Source of the DNA: Sepioteuthis lessoniana
Lineage: Eukaryota > Mollusca > Cephalopoda > Myopsida > Loliginidae
DNA length: 64,000 nt
Assembly (NCBI GenBank): GCA_963585895.1
Contig: OY757924.1
Span: 57,308,242 to 57,372,241 of the forward strand
Direction: 5' to 3'
Shown: positions 33,401 through 45,506 of the stretch, one piece after another
How the letters are laid out: each line of letters starts with the position of its first letter
Position numbering within the stretch: position 1 is the first letter of the stretch
Program-made: the position numbers and the translations under genes
The notes under the pieces: generated by a model
Databases searched by the model: none
Told to the model about the DNA's origin: nothing
What the model saw: the letters and a program-made list of their open reading frames with translations, nothing else

Positions 33401-34304
33401 TTAACTGAATTTTGATAAACCTTTTGATATAGACAAAACAGCACCAAGGCACTTAAGGATTAATTATTATATATTATCTTGTTGGGTAGAAAGCCCCACC
33501 AACAATTTGCTAATTAGAAACAATATCAATTAAATAGTTTCTCAATAGAATATTTTCTTATTTAACCCATGAAGAATTATAAAGACAATATAGTATGGAC
33601 TGCTCATTTATGAAGCTTAGTATTGTAATTACACCCTCAAAGAGTGCACAAGTTCACCTCATCAGAGATGTACTTGGGGTCCTTACAAGTTTATGGTCTT
33701 CCAACATCATACTTGCTCTCCCAAGTGACCCTACCAAAATTATAATCCTGGCAGACGATCCTGCAATGAAAAGTTCACCAAGTATGCAATATTGCACATC
33801 ACCCACCAGAAAAAGTCAGTGCTACTGCTATTGAACTTTAAACTAAAGATGGCCAATAAGAAACAACATACATTACTTTCCTCCCCGTTGTAACGAGTTA
33901 AAAAAGGTAAACAATCACTTGCTCATCTTCTCCCCTTGGATCTTGTAGGAGTATACTCACACGTACTGAGCAAGGTTCAGTCCAAGATAACAGGTAAACA
34001 AATTCCTACTTCCAAGTTTAAAACTTGAGCTTCTAATGATTAATCCAACCAAATTAGCCATTACCAAATCTGATGATGATTTCTGGGTAAATTAAATGAA
34101 AATCAAAACTTAGCAAGGAGATATAAATTTGTAACTCTTCATAAATTTCATACAAGCAAAAATATCTCCTAGCTAAGTTTTAATCATCATTTGATTTGCA
34201 CAGAATTCATCATTAGGTAAGTTGATGCCATTTATAGTAAGCAATTGAAAAAGATGACAGGATAAAGGAAAAAATTATCAAAAGCTCCTTTTATCTTGAT
34301 GATT
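33401..34304. other. Spacer between direct repeats, containing a foldback
   Basis: AAAACTTAGCAAGGAGATAT at 34105-34124 is inverted with one mismatch at 34162-34181. Weaker inverted similarity (TGATGATGATTT versus AATCATCATTTG) lies outside it. The plus frame at 33595-33834 is unassigned. Confidence 0.7.
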
Positions 34305-34755
34305 AGGAACTGAAAATTTAGTTAGCAATCCTAATATTTGCTCAAACATAGATTAGTGCAGGCTGGCTCATTAAAGTGCTATGATACACAGTAAAAAATC
34401 AAAGTGTTACTTTGAATTTCCAAGGGTGACCAGTCCAGTCTTTTGATGTAGACAAGATAGCAGAGAGGTAGTTATGGATGAGCAATAATGAAGTATTTGT
34501 AGCCCACAAACACTGACTAATAGAGGCTTCTTTGTCTAAAAACAAAATAAAAGAAAACTGACTTCTCAAAGTCAAAGCAGTCTTAGAGTTAGTTCATCAG
34601 CAATGATGAGCTGATAACTCTTGTATTCCATCTTGGAATGTCAAGACATCAAAAGCCACATTTTCCTGCAACATAGCTTATTCAGCTTATGTCAGAATTG
34701 AATAAAATTGGGTTTGCAACTGTTTGATAGAATTCCTTTGTTGATTCATTTTTTT
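34305..34755 (+). repeat. Direct repeat copy 2, unknown family
   Basis: It matches copy 1 about 1.36 kb upstream in the same orientation and differs mainly by small insertions in the second half. It could be an old tandem duplication or the two ends of a decayed element. Confidence 0.85.
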
Positions 34756-35046
34756 TTTTAGGCTTGACAACCCCAGTTGGCAGAAGAAAAATAAAAGGAC
34801 AAGGGTATCAGACTGTGTAACCCCACCAAGCTGACTATCATGGCCAACAAGACACTCATTTGAGGACTATTCTGAGAATTGTAGGCTTACAGTAGTACCA
34901 CATCATGTCCAAATATAGAATTTCATGAGATTTCATTTGCTGTTCAATATTTTCTGATATTTTTTGCATGCCATTACATTGTGAGGAAATCGGATTTGAA
35001 TTCCAATTATTCCCATCAGTCTTGTCTTATTTTTATGTTTTTTGAC

Positions 35047-35048
<2 letters not shown>

Positions 35049-35098
<50 letters not shown>
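35049..35098. repeat. (GT)n microsatellite
   Basis: About 25 GT units followed by T/G-rich sequence to about 35130. Confidence 0.95.
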
Positions 35099-35101
<3 letters not shown>

Positions 35102-35684
35102 TGTTTTTTTTTTGTTTTGTTTTTTTTTTTCCATTAATTGATGTTTAGCTGGAAAGGGTTAATAATTATCTTGAAGGTTTTGTTATAAATAATCTAAGCA
35201 ATTCATTAATGAGATGATATTCAAATAGTATCTTTCATATTTATATCATCTCCCTGTCCCATATTTCTTGTAACATTTACAACTATTATGAGAGAGGAGT
35301 TGTATTAAAAATATGAGCAAAATATTTGAATGTAATGGGAGAAAAATGAATATTCCTCTTTTTTTCCTCCTCTCAGTTATTTAGTATCTGTTATTGACTA
35401 AATTTTGCTTAGCCTGGCACACAAGGCTCAGGTTTCTGACGGTACCTGCTGTTACTAAATGGTTACCCATCTCTATAATGAGCAGTTTCATCAATACTTG
35501 AGTGATCTGATGAGAACTGGTGTTTTTTAGTATGACTTGGTTGTTAAATATTTTGGCTTTTATATTCTCCATCATTTTCGGATGATTACCTTATTTGATG
35601 ACATATAAGCTTGTAGTTTCAGTAGAAAATATTAAGCTCCTTGTCATAAGATATCTTATACTTAACCCTTTGAGCCAATTGAGT
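35099..35684. other. Unassigned
   Basis: No gene supported. ATTACCTTATTTGATGACAT at 35586 resembles the start of dispersed repeat G at 50.19 kb. Confidence 0.4.
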
Positions 35685-36466
35685 TTTGGAAGACTGGGCT
35701 ATCATCTGTCGCTTACCCTCAATCTAATGGTCGAGCAGAGCTTACTGTCAAGTCGGCTAAGAGAATTGTAAAAGGCAACACAGGAGCCCAGGGATCTTTG
35801 GACAATGACCACACAGCAAAAGCTATCTTCCAATACAGGAATCAGAACATCGGGCTATCACATGCTCAAATGCTACTCCACTACCAGCTACATGACTTCA
35901 TACCATCCCAACCAAAACTCTACAAGCCACACGCAAATTAGATAGTAGCAGCTCAAAATCGTGAGACAAGTCTATCTCATCTGAATGCTCGTCTCATAGG
36001 GTGGGCACTGTGCAGATGTATCACTATGTCCCTTTTGAAGGTGACAAATAGTTGCAATACAATGACTGAACACCTGCTGATGGGATACAACACATCAGGT
36101 CATTGAAACCCACCCTAACAACCAATACTGAGTCAGGGTTGAAGGGTCAAGTATGATCACCTTGTGGAATCACTAATTCCACAGGAAGCTTGAAATACCT
36201 GCAACTCCACTTCCCATTCCTAGTGCTTTGTCAGAACCCCCTACACCAAATCCAAGAAGGTACCATAAAACCAATACACCAGTGCCGCAAATCAGGGACA
36301 CTGGAATTACATCGTCAACACACCCATCATCTAACATTGCTCAGCCACCTACAATGACACAGGAAAAACTAGCAAGGCATTGTCCAGATTACTCCCACAC
36401 AACCAGCCTGGTTTAAAGGAACTCATCCCTCCACAAAGGCAATACCCACATGCAATAAGAGAAACC
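35685..36466 (+). mobile_element. Gypsy (Ty3) pol fossil: integrase end and C-terminal tail
   Basis: Frames in the first part recall the end of a Gypsy integrase core and its C-terminal region (for example SSVAYPQSNGRAELTVKSAK). They are followed by a Pro/Thr-rich tail around 36228-36416. Gag, protease, reverse transcriptase and both LTRs are absent here. It is broken, with several breaks, and looks old. A SINE A lies just past its end. Family identity is from motif recognition. Confidence 0.75.
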
Positions 36467-36469
36467 TAA

Positions 36470-36718
36470 AAGTAAGTAAAGTTGGCAATCTTAGTTGAGG
36501 GTGACCCTCAATAGCTACCACACCAAGGTATAGAGGACACTACTCCTTTCTCTGGATTGCTCCCCTTTACCCTTGATCCTTGCCTTATAATGCTGAGTGT
36601 TAAGCAAGGCGGCATCAACTACTATTTTTTGAGTATTTGGTATGACTCGACCTGGGATTGAACCCCCGTCTCCACAGACAATTGGCGAACACTCTACTCG
36701 TTAGGCTAATGTTGAACA
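36470..36718 (-). mobile_element. SINE A next to the Gypsy fossil
   Basis: Minus strand: head ATTAGCCTAACGAGTAGAGT, B-box GGGTTCAATCCCAGGTCGAG, end AACTAAGATTGCCAACTTT. Confidence 0.85.
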
Positions 36719-36993
36719 TAAATTTACCTTCTGCAGTTTGAACATGATCTCTACATCAGTGCCATGGTGTGACAGAAAAATAAAAGTATCACCAGTGTAA
36801 TGGGCTCAAAGGGTTACTCATGAAATTCACCAACTACAAAATCACAAACTTCAGCATAGGATGCAAACATCTTTATCTAAAGCTCTTGGCATTTGTCACT
36901 AGTGTTTCAAGATAATCTATTTATAGGCACTAAGTTAAGCCTTTTATTAGTAGCATCTCCCAAGACCCAAAATATCAGACTGATAGTGTATGT
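36719..36993. other. Unassigned
   Basis: Nothing recognised. Confidence 0.4.
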
Positions 36994-37200
36994 ACCATAA
37001 TTATTTGTGTATAATACACACCCATATCTTTGAACTAAGAAATTCAGGGGTAGGGAACTCATGTAAAAAGCAAACTGACTTTTATAGAATTTTTAACTAA
37101 ATTTAACCTAAATTTAGATTTGTTCAATTTTGTATTGGTTTATGCAGATTAAAAATAAGAATTTATATAGTTTACATTGTTTTGAAATACAAAATTTATG
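36994..37200 (+). repeat. Dispersed repeat G
   Basis: ACCATAATTATTTGTGTATA begins it; AATTTAACCTAAATTTAGAT and AAGAATTTATATAGTTTACA follow in the same order as at 50.76 and 51.3-51.45 kb. Nature unknown; probably a non-autonomous DNA element. Confidence 0.6.
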
Positions 37201-37639
37201 GAACTGAAATCTAGTTTTTGGAGGGGAAAAAATGTTTTGTATACAATTAAATACAGTATTTATCATAAGCAGAAATGGAAATTCTTACCAATAAAATTCA
37301 TAGAAAAGCTTTAAAAGAAATTTTTAAAGATAAATGGTATGCAATTAAAAGGAATGAAAAAATAAAAATAATCTTAAAAAATAAACATCATGAAAAAAAT
37401 AAAATTTAAGAAAATAAACATCATGAACCTCAAAATAATAAAACCAAATTAAGATCCCAAAAAGAGAAAAACACCAAAATCAGTCAAAATTGTAATTGTG
37501 GGGAGAAAAACCCAGTAAGATTTTATTCCAGTTCTTTTTTTTTCCTTGGAAATATGTTTGAAAAGAAAAATGTCAGTGTTGAAATAAAATCCACAGTAAT
37601 GGCTTTATGAGGACTAATTAAGCAATAAAGGCCTATAAA
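37201..37639. other. Unassigned A-rich DNA
   Basis: AAAATAAACATCATGAA recurs twice near 37378-37430. No gene. Confidence 0.4.
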
Positions 37640-37845
37640 TCTGCTATTGTGGGTAAGCTGACAAAGTTACTCAAATAGAATGTTTAAAAATAAACCTCAT
37701 TTGGTCACATAGTCCCTCTTACAGTCAACACACTTCTTCCATTGGTGTTGCAGTGCTTGTATCCCACTGATCAAAAATCATTGAAAGCAAATATGTTGTC
37801 ATATGACCTTTTCAGCATACCCTCATATATAAAAGAAGTTCATGC
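37640..37845 (-). mobile_element. Mariner-derived MITE, minus copy
   Basis: The minus strand reads LISGIQALQHQWKKCVDCKR then DYVTK and stop, the best kept mariner C-terminus of this family here. The end is GAGGGTATGCTGAAAAGGTC. Only the terminal part of the transposase gene remains. Confidence 0.8.
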
Positions 37846-38049
37846 TTTTAACCTCGATTAATTAGAAAATAAAAACTGCAACATTCTGACAAACGATTTT
37901 AACTAAGGTACAGCAAGTGGATGAGGTCAGAGTACTGTTGATATTGTAATTTGTTAAAGTATTGATTTTTACTAAGGTAGGTGACTTTGTAAAATTGATG
38001 CAGTTACCTCCCTTGGCACACGAAATATTACTAATTGTATAGTTTTTAG

Positions 38050-38248
38050 AATATAAAGTTGGCGACCTTAGTCGAGAGAGACCCAAAGGCTCCCTTTTCA
38101 ATAGCTACTACAACGAGGTGTAGGGGAGGGCGCTACTCCATGCCCTGGATTGCTCCACTATTTTTGAGTCTTTGGTATGACTCGACCTGGGATTGAACCC
38201 CGGTCTCCCGGACTACTGACAAATACTCTACTCATTAATCAGATGCAA
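38050..38248 (-). mobile_element. SINE A with an internal deletion
   Basis: The head and B-box (GGGTTCAATCCCAGGTCGAG) and the 3' end (CTAAGGTCGCCAACTTTA) are present, but about 50 bp of the middle (the CTTGCTTAACACTCAGC segment) is missing. Confidence 0.85.
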
Positions 38249-39267
38249 ATATTCACTGTAATTTACCCATATTACTTGTACGTTATATATCTTATGTAAA
38301 ATACATATTTAAGATGTTGAAATTTTATTTTCCGTGTGTGTCTATATACTAAAGTAATGAATGACCTTTTTTTTTTTTTTTTTTTTTTAGCAATGAAAAT
38401 GTGTTTTTTATCAACAAGGTTAGACCTAGAAACAAGCTAAGTTTAGACGTTTCAAAAAAAATCTAACAAATTACCCCTAATTTTGAGGTAAAACTTGGTC
38501 TCACAAAGTCATTTATTAAATTTTTCTTTCATCATAAAAAATGTTTCATTTTCTATAAAGCAAAAGGGAAGTGTTAATATCTTTATTAGAATTCTAATTC
38601 ATGATAAAATATATCTTAGTTAATATTTCTGATTGTATATATTGAGAGAATGATATCTGTTAAAATATCGTATTGGCAACTAAGATATATTTTAAACTTT
38701 TTATTTATTCATTCTATTTATTTTAAGATGAAATTTGAAATATTTAGGGGGGTCCCAAAAGTCAACAAAGGATTTAGAAGTCAAATGAAATTTCTGTTTA
38801 TGACTATCTTCATATTAAAATAAGATTTTTAAAATGAAGGTCAAATTTCTTTTATGAAAAATTTTAACTGCCTAGATGTTCTCCATTTTTGGTTTCATAG
38901 TTTTAATTTGTAAATCCCACGTCACTATGGACATAGGCTAAATTTTTGGAATAATTGGTAACTTCTATTGATAATTTTAAATAGAAGTTTAGTATGAGTC
39001 TTCTTAATCTATAAATCTACTACAGTGGGCGTTTTGCCATGGAGAAACAGTTAGCAAAGTAATCTAGTAAACTATTTACAATTTGACCTTCACTGGGTGC
39101 CCCATACCAATAGACTTGTACAAAGCTAAGGTTTATAAAACTAATCTTTATGGATACCTTGTTATAAAGTAGTCATTAGCAAGATAACCAAGCATTATCA
39201 TATCCTTATTTAGTGCCCCAAATTTCATGTCCCTGTGCCAGACTATGCTAAGTATATCACCATCAGT
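38249..39267. other. Unassigned; poly(T) at about 38372-38389, E remnant near 39085
   Basis: No gene. CTTCACTGGGTGCCCCATAC near 39088 resembles the middle of SINE E without a head. Confidence 0.4.
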
Positions 39268-39508
39268 CGAGGTTTGGTTTCTTTGTTTAATGGCATATCA
39301 ACTTTCATGGGTAATTTAATATCAAAGCCATATAAAAACAGCAGTGGTACTATTTAACCCATAGCTGGGAGAATAAGTGAGTACAATACCTTTCCCAAGG
39401 GTATTAGTCTCAACGCGAACATAATAGCAAGATTGGAGTTCGAACTTGCTTACTCCAGACCACAATCCAACACTTAAATCATTACGCCACAAATGCTATC
39501 CCTGCATC
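39268..39508 (-). mobile_element. SINE B, full length
   Basis: Minus strand: head GTGGCGTAATGATTTAAGTG, B-box CAAGTTCGAACTCCAATC, body CAGCTATGGGTTAAATAGTA, end AAACAAAGAAACCAAACC. Confidence 0.88.
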
Positions 39509-39687
39509 ACTACTAGTTAGCAAGATAGTATAGGAAACCATTCCAACTGAGTAGTGACTTTAATACTCAGAGTGCTCAAAAATTATAGTCCCATGCCAGA
39601 CTAAATTTAGTAAATATATATATGAAGGTAGCAGAAAAAACATAATCCAAATAGGTGAATATATTATGATGTAAAGTCGACATTAAC

Positions 39688-39697
<10 letters not shown>

Positions 39698-39740
<43 letters not shown>
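39698..39740. repeat. (TA)n microsatellite, (GT)n start
   Basis: A short GTGTGTGTG run leads into about 21 TA units. An E-like end (AATTTAGTAAATATATATAT) lies 80 bp upstream. Confidence 0.93.
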
Positions 39741-39743
<3 letters not shown>

Positions 39744-41107
39744 TGCTTCATAATGTATTTTTGTCAAGATATCTTACAAGCCATTACTATTTTTGTGAAT
39801 TTGATTTTTGGTTGGTACCCAAAATTTGTGACCTTGTACCAAATTAAGCTTAGAAAATGCCTATAAAGCCACTACTGTGTGTGTGTGTGTGTATCCATGC
39901 ACCAATGTTTCCTGTATGAACATACAAAAATACAAACAGTCCCTTTTATTTATTTATTTTATTTTATTTTATAATCAATGTAAAATTTTGTTCATTTGGT
40001 AATAGTGACAGGTGATTCACCCCATCCATCCTTGACCATTTTATTTTGGGAGTCAACTTGGATCTGTTGAACCAGAATTTATTCATCTCAAAAGGACTTA
40101 TTTTTACAATACATTGATGGACATCATGTGTGTGTAATATCAGTGAGATAGTGTTTCAAATTTTTTTCTTTTTAGGCAAAATAAATTGATACTGTTTCTT
40201 TTGAAAAAAAAAATCTTTTTTTTCTTTTTTTTTTTTTTTACCATAAGATGAAAATTTATGAAATGAAAATAATTTAACAATCTAATTTGATCAAAACAAA
40301 CAACCTAATTTATTTGAATTTATTGGGAAATAAATCTAAGTAGAGATAATTTCTTAATAAAATTGCATATAAATAATTTTTAGTTTTGATTTAAATTGTT
40401 AAATTTTGTCTTGTTTCATAATTTTTTTTTCTTTTGTTAAAAAAACTGGATTTAAAAAGAACACTATGTATTTATCTTGTGTAAAAGGGAGAAAAAATTG
40501 ATGTCTAAAAAAAAAAAAAAAATTGAAATATAAAGTCCCCATTATATCATGAAAATGTGTTCCTTTTATGAGAAATAAATTTTTCACCCACAGATCCAAG
40601 TCGGTCTTCTTGTCATTAGTCTTACAGAAAATTTTTATTTTAGAAAAATCCAGAATTTGGATTTTAATGAAATTTTAATTCAAAAAGGTTTTAAAAAAGA
40701 ACTGAAAATAGATGGTTTCTGGAGTAATTTTGAGATTAGATTGTCATCATTTCAAGAGTTGTTATTCTGGCTATTGATTTCAGTTTTTTTTTGTCACATC
40801 AGAATTCTATCTGATCTGTTCTTCCCCTTTCTATAAGGGATTTTTTTTTTATCCTTAAAGATACTACTTGGAAAAATAACATCCCTTTTCCATGTGGATT
40901 GTTCACCTGAAGGTGGAAGAATCAATGTTGTGGTAAAAAAAACAAAAAAACAATAGCCCTGACAATTCTTGGAATTTCAAACAATATTTACATGAAAGTT
41001 GTCAGAAAACCCAAAGTAATTTTTTTTCTAAATATTTTTTTTGGTATCTTCATTTTCTTTTTTTCTTTTTTAATGACTATTTTTGGCTGATCTAATCTTC
41101 AAACTGA
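39741..41107. other. Unassigned, very AT-rich
   Basis: Homopolymer T and A tracts; an E-like remnant (TGTACCAAATTAAGCTTAGA) near 39835. No gene. Confidence 0.4.
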
Positions 41108-41195
41108 GTTGCGCATCTTACATAATGTAATGATTAACAAACTAGGCTAGAGACCATTGTTTGATTCCCACCAGGTGGCCCATACTTCTGTATGC
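41108..41195 (+). mobile_element. SINE E, truncated 3'
   Basis: Head CATCTTACATAATGTAATGA, B-box GTTTGATTCCCACCAGGTGG, stops after CCCATACTTCTGTATGC. Confidence 0.65.
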
Positions 41196-41689
41196 AGGTG
41201 AGTTTAACCTTTTCATAGTTCAGTGTAGTTCACCACCTTCATGAATTTGAAAAAAAATACCCACTACTGCTGAATTGTGCCTCTATGTTACCAAAATATA
41301 ACAGAATTTTTGACTCGCCCTAATAGTTAGCATCTATAATGCTTGACTAGTATCTCGTAAACAATTCATTTTATATAATTCATTTTCACTCTGGAAGACC
41401 TGCCTTTCCAACCATTACAATCCTTACTTTCATGCCTTATTTACTTTCTACTTAAATAGTACAAATTGTTACTGCACACAATACAGGTAGATTTGTAATG
41501 TCAGGAAACTTGATACAAAAGTGACTATTCTTCAGTCTTCCGCATGAAATTTAAATATATTTGCATGCAGTATGCTAAGAATTTGATTATAATGGCTAAA
41601 AGCAATAAAAGAACTAATAAATCCCTGCATTTACGTGTAATATGATATTGCATTATTACTGTAAGTCTATATGCAAATGGCATAAGTTA

Positions 41690-41965
41690 TTGTTGTAGGA
41701 AATGGACTTGGCTACTCAGGTTCAAATCCTGAGCAGGGTTGTTACCATTTCACATAGCACTAATACTCTTGGTGAAGGTATGAATCCAACTATTCTCCTT
41801 CTAGCTATGGGTAAATTAGTATGGCAACCAATCTTGAAGAAGGAAAATTCTAAATTCAAACTAGTTGTAGACAAGGAAGATTGGGCTCTGCCAGGTATTT
41901 CTGCCCAAAATACACTACATTAGTAGCACTCCGCCCCCATGAATTAAACCAGGCTATGGGATATG
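41690..41965 (+). mobile_element. SINE C, variant 3' end
   Basis: It keeps GTAGGAAATGGACTTGGCTA, B-box GGTTCAAATCCTGAGC, and AGCTATGGGTAAATTAGTA. It then diverges after AAATTCAAACTAGTTGTAG into a 3' part ending TAAACCAGGCTATGGGAT. The copy at 46.6 kb shares this alternative end. Confidence 0.75.
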
Positions 41966-42094
41966 ATAAAATTATCACATACCTTAATTTTGTATTCAAG
42001 CTTATTTATTTTTAAGGACAAATGAAATATTGGTGGAAACATGTTAAACAGTAGATGAAGAATGATAAAATTACTTTTGGTTCAGCTAAGAATG

Positions 42095-42205
42095 AGTACA
42101 AGTAGCCATTTGCTTAGTTGTGGCACAAGACCAGAATTGACAACCACTGAGAACTGAACTCACTAACAATGGTCTGCAAGCCTAATTCAATTAGGCAATA
42201 TAATG
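42095..42205 (-). mobile_element. SINE E
   Basis: Minus strand: GCCTAATTGAATTAGGCTTG head region, TAGTGAGTTCAGTTCTCAG B-box, CCACAACTAAGCAAATGGC end. Confidence 0.65.
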
Positions 42206-43649
42206 CAATATGATTACTGGTGGATTATGCTATATTTCTTGGGTAGCACACCCCTCTAGTGGGTCATATTGCATTGAATGTGTTAAACCATATGGATACC
42301 CAGGTACAAGGACTGGTAGTATACAATGTCTGGATAAATGTTTACCAACTATTTACCTTAATTTTGCATATAAACCTTGGAAAATATATTTTTAACTATT
42401 TGGGGGTGGGGAGGAGATATATGCTATCAAATTTTATTTCCAAAGTGACTTTCTTCTGAACTGCTGTAATTTTTTATTTGAGATTTGAAAAAGTAGATCA
42501 GCCAAAATGATTCCAATTAAGAAGAAATCAAAAGGAAAATCTGTATTTCAAATTTTTTGTATTTGTTTTAATTCTTATTTACCCTTTATCATACTCAAAC
42601 TAAAAAAAAAATCTTAGGTTGAACAAATATTCAATTATCTGCTGTAAGACATGATAAAAGTTACATGAAAGGGAATGCCTGCATCATTTTCACTCACCCA
42701 TTCATCTTTTGGTAAAATCCTCTTTTACCAGAAGAATAGTCCACATTTTTGATGAGAGTGTGCAATGAATTAATGTATGTAAATGTATATAAAGTCCTTG
42801 AGAAAAACATAACTTGAAATGTATTTAAGATAATCAGAAAACATTAAAGTAGGGATAGAGAACCTTTGGACTTAAGGCCATATAAAGTCTTCTAAACCAC
42901 CATGTATATAAAATAAAAACTACTAAAAATTTAAAACCTCTGATATTCCAATAGTTTCTCAATGTCATTAAAAGGTTAGCAAAGTTTTTTCCTTTTTTTT
43001 TTTTTTTCTTTTTTTTTAAATAAAATAAAAAATATTAGTATGAAAATTTTTCCAATTTTTAGTCTAAATGAACATTTTATTGAGTTTTGTTTTGAATTCT
43101 TATTTTAAACTAGTTTCAAAAGATGACAAGAAATAATAATGTTGCGATTACAGTGAATTTATAAAATACATATTGAAAAAAAATTGTCTTGCATTTTCTT
43201 CATCAATATATTCAAAATACTGAACAATAAAAATTAATTTTTTTTTTTTTTTTTTTTAAATTGATCCTCTGCCTTGTCTCCAGGGTATAAATGAAAACTA
43301 TTACAATAAAACTAATTTCTCATTTGAGATATATTAAACGTTTTTACCTCTTGAGCCAATTGCAATTCAAGAATTCCTTTTAACATAATATTCATTGTAT
43401 ACATAAACATAACAGAGCAGTAGTAAAAAAAAAAAAAAAAAAAAAAAACTTTCAAACATTGAACAATATATCGTATGTCAACCTTCAAAAAACATACAGC
43501 TATTCTAATGAATTCTCAGAAATGCAAAAACGAAATATACTTTTAATATAATTTTTGGTGCTATCACAATTTTTGCCTCTATAAGGAAGTTCCTTTTTAA
43601 AGTTTAGTCTGAAAGAGCATATTGTAAAATCAAAACTTCATAGTATCAG
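42206..43649. other. Unassigned, very AT-rich
   Basis: Poly(T) near 43239-43257 and poly(A) near 43428-43448. No gene. Confidence 0.4.
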
Positions 43650-44178
43650 TTGGCCCAGTCAGCTGGGGCTGTAGAATACACTGACTGCACCTCTGCAGAG
43701 GAGTAAAACTCCTCCAACGAGTGTCCTGATATGAAACAATCTGATGGTGAGGCTTCAGTAATGCTGAAGCTTTGGGGAACTTTATTGCCATTGCTACCAG
43801 ATCCACTCTGGGCCGAGTGGTAGCACCTGATAGTGTGCTTTCTATGGGTCAAATAGAACTAAACTGTGTACTTATGCTAAACTGAATTGTTTGAAATAGA
43901 ACTGTTTGATCATTTAATTGTGTGTAAATAAAAACTGTATTTAAACCAATGACTAACTGTATAAACAAAAGACTGTACTTATGCTAAACTGAATTGTTTG
44001 AAATTAAGTCAAACTATTTACCTGTGCAAAAAAAAAAAAATAAACACGCTCAGGCTTGTTTAAAAATGTAATCTTCCCAATGTGTTTCGAAATCATATAT
44101 TTTAATATATTTATAAAAAGGATTTGGCATTAAATGACCTACAATGGTTGATATGCCATAAAAACAAAACAAACCATA
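43650..44178 (+). repeat. Repeat D, near full length
   Basis: Head GGCCCAGTCAGCTGGGGCTG ... TTTCTATGGGTCAAATAG, sub-repeats with CTAAACTGAATTGTTTGAAA, and tail GGCATTAAATGACCTACAATGG. Confidence 0.88.
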
Positions 44179-45033
44179 GTATCTGTATTGAAAAAGCAAG
44201 GAGGCAACCAATTATCTATCAGTTGAATTATAATCTGGTTTTTATGTCTGGTGGCAAAAATGACACAAGTGAAATTTCTGTTAGCACAACAGTTTTGAAA
44301 TACTCATAGAGACTAGGGAAATTTCTAATCCTGTGTGCAATTTAAAGTGTGCAGTCAACATTCATGCTCACTCCTGATATTTTTTCAAGGGAGATAACTT
44401 TTAAATCCTAATTTGTTTTTCTTTAAATTATATAAAGAGGATTTGACTAAACATCAATGTCTGAAGGTGGCTTTCAACCTCCAACCATGCCTATACCCCT
44501 ACACGCTGTTCTCTTGGCTGAAAAATATCTGAAAATGTAAAATGCTATAATCTGTTTTTTAACACTTACAGGCAGTTGAATAACAAAATTTTATAGGCAG
44601 AAATAGGAATTCCCTGGCAAGGATTCAGTTGGCCTAGTTATACAGTCCTATACATTACTGGCAACCTTTCATTTGTTTGTTATATCTTCAGAAATAAACT
44701 GAAAATATCCAAATTTGTGTAAACTTGTTTAATAATTTGCTGCTCTTTTATGAACTATGAGTTATCAACAGAATAAAGCTGTTTCACTAGATTTGTTTTT
44801 TGGTGGTATATTATGTACTGAAATTTCATGAGTTTCAAATAATTGTGACCAGGACTGTGTGTACTTCTATATAATAGTCCAAATACAGACCACTGGAGTT
44901 CTAAGTGAATAAATGAATAAATATTTTCTGAATCTTAAGCACAAACCAAGTCATCTTTTCAAAATATATAAGGACTTCTAGAACATAGTCTAAATTTTAT
45001 AAAAGAAAAAAATATATGTAGTATAATGAGGCA
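44179..45033. other. Downstream of the glycoprotein stop; probable 3' UTR and unassigned DNA
   Basis: Minus transcription of the gene at 45 kb would run through here. I could not fix a polyadenylation signal. No other gene was recognised. Confidence 0.4.
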
Positions 45034-45281
45034 CTAATTGTACATGCCATTGACAAGATAGTCTATTCTGGAATAATGACGTCTCTGCCATCCATCCACT
45101 GCTTTCTTGCTGACCACGGCCACAATGGCAATGAACAAGAGCATTCCAATAGACAATGTAGCCACGAGAATAACCATCATTGAATGGTCACCAATGATTG
45201 CTGACCCTTCTTCAGAACTATCTGCTTCCTCTTTTGCTGTATTATTTGCAGATGACAAATGGTCATTGGCATTGAAAGAAG
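45034..45281 (-). CDS. Last exon of a mucin-like type I membrane glycoprotein
   Basis: The acceptor is strong on the minus strand: TTGATATTTCTTTTTTCAG just before 45281. The exon starts in phase 1: a G from the upstream exon plus CT makes Ala. It then reads SFNANDHLSSANNTAKEEAD, SSEEGSAIIGDHS, the transmembrane segment MMVILVATLSIGMLLFIAIV then AVV, and the tail SKKAVDGWQRRHYSRIDYLV then NGMYN and a TAG stop. The basic KK and RR residues after the helix fit an inside-facing tail. YSRI fits the Y-x-x-hydrophobic sorting motif. The acidic segment before the membrane is short. I do not recognise an orthologue. Joining to the exon at 49308-49820 is an inference from matching phase and orientation, and the match is exact. 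Confidence 0.78.
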
Positions 45282-45388
45282 CTGAAAAAAGAAATATCAA
45301 AAATGTGTTAAGATGAAAAACATTAACATCATTATTTTTCAAAATTAAACTTTTGAGAAAAAAAAAAAATTTGCAAATAATAAATAAA

Positions 45389-45420
45389 AATGTATGTATG
45401 TATGTATGTATGTATATATG
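45389..45420. repeat. (TGTA)n microsatellite
   Basis: About seven TGTA units, then TATATATG and a (GT)n run. Confidence 0.92.
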
Positions 45421-45506
45421 TAGTGTGTGTGTGTATATGAAAAAAGAAAAAATTCATTAAAATGTAGAGATCTACATTTTCCTTTTTTAAGTAGAGGAAT
45501 TATATT

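Noticed and set aside
45107-45316. Plus-strand frame over the last exon
   Set aside because: Shadow of the minus exon with its transmembrane segment and matching splice phase.
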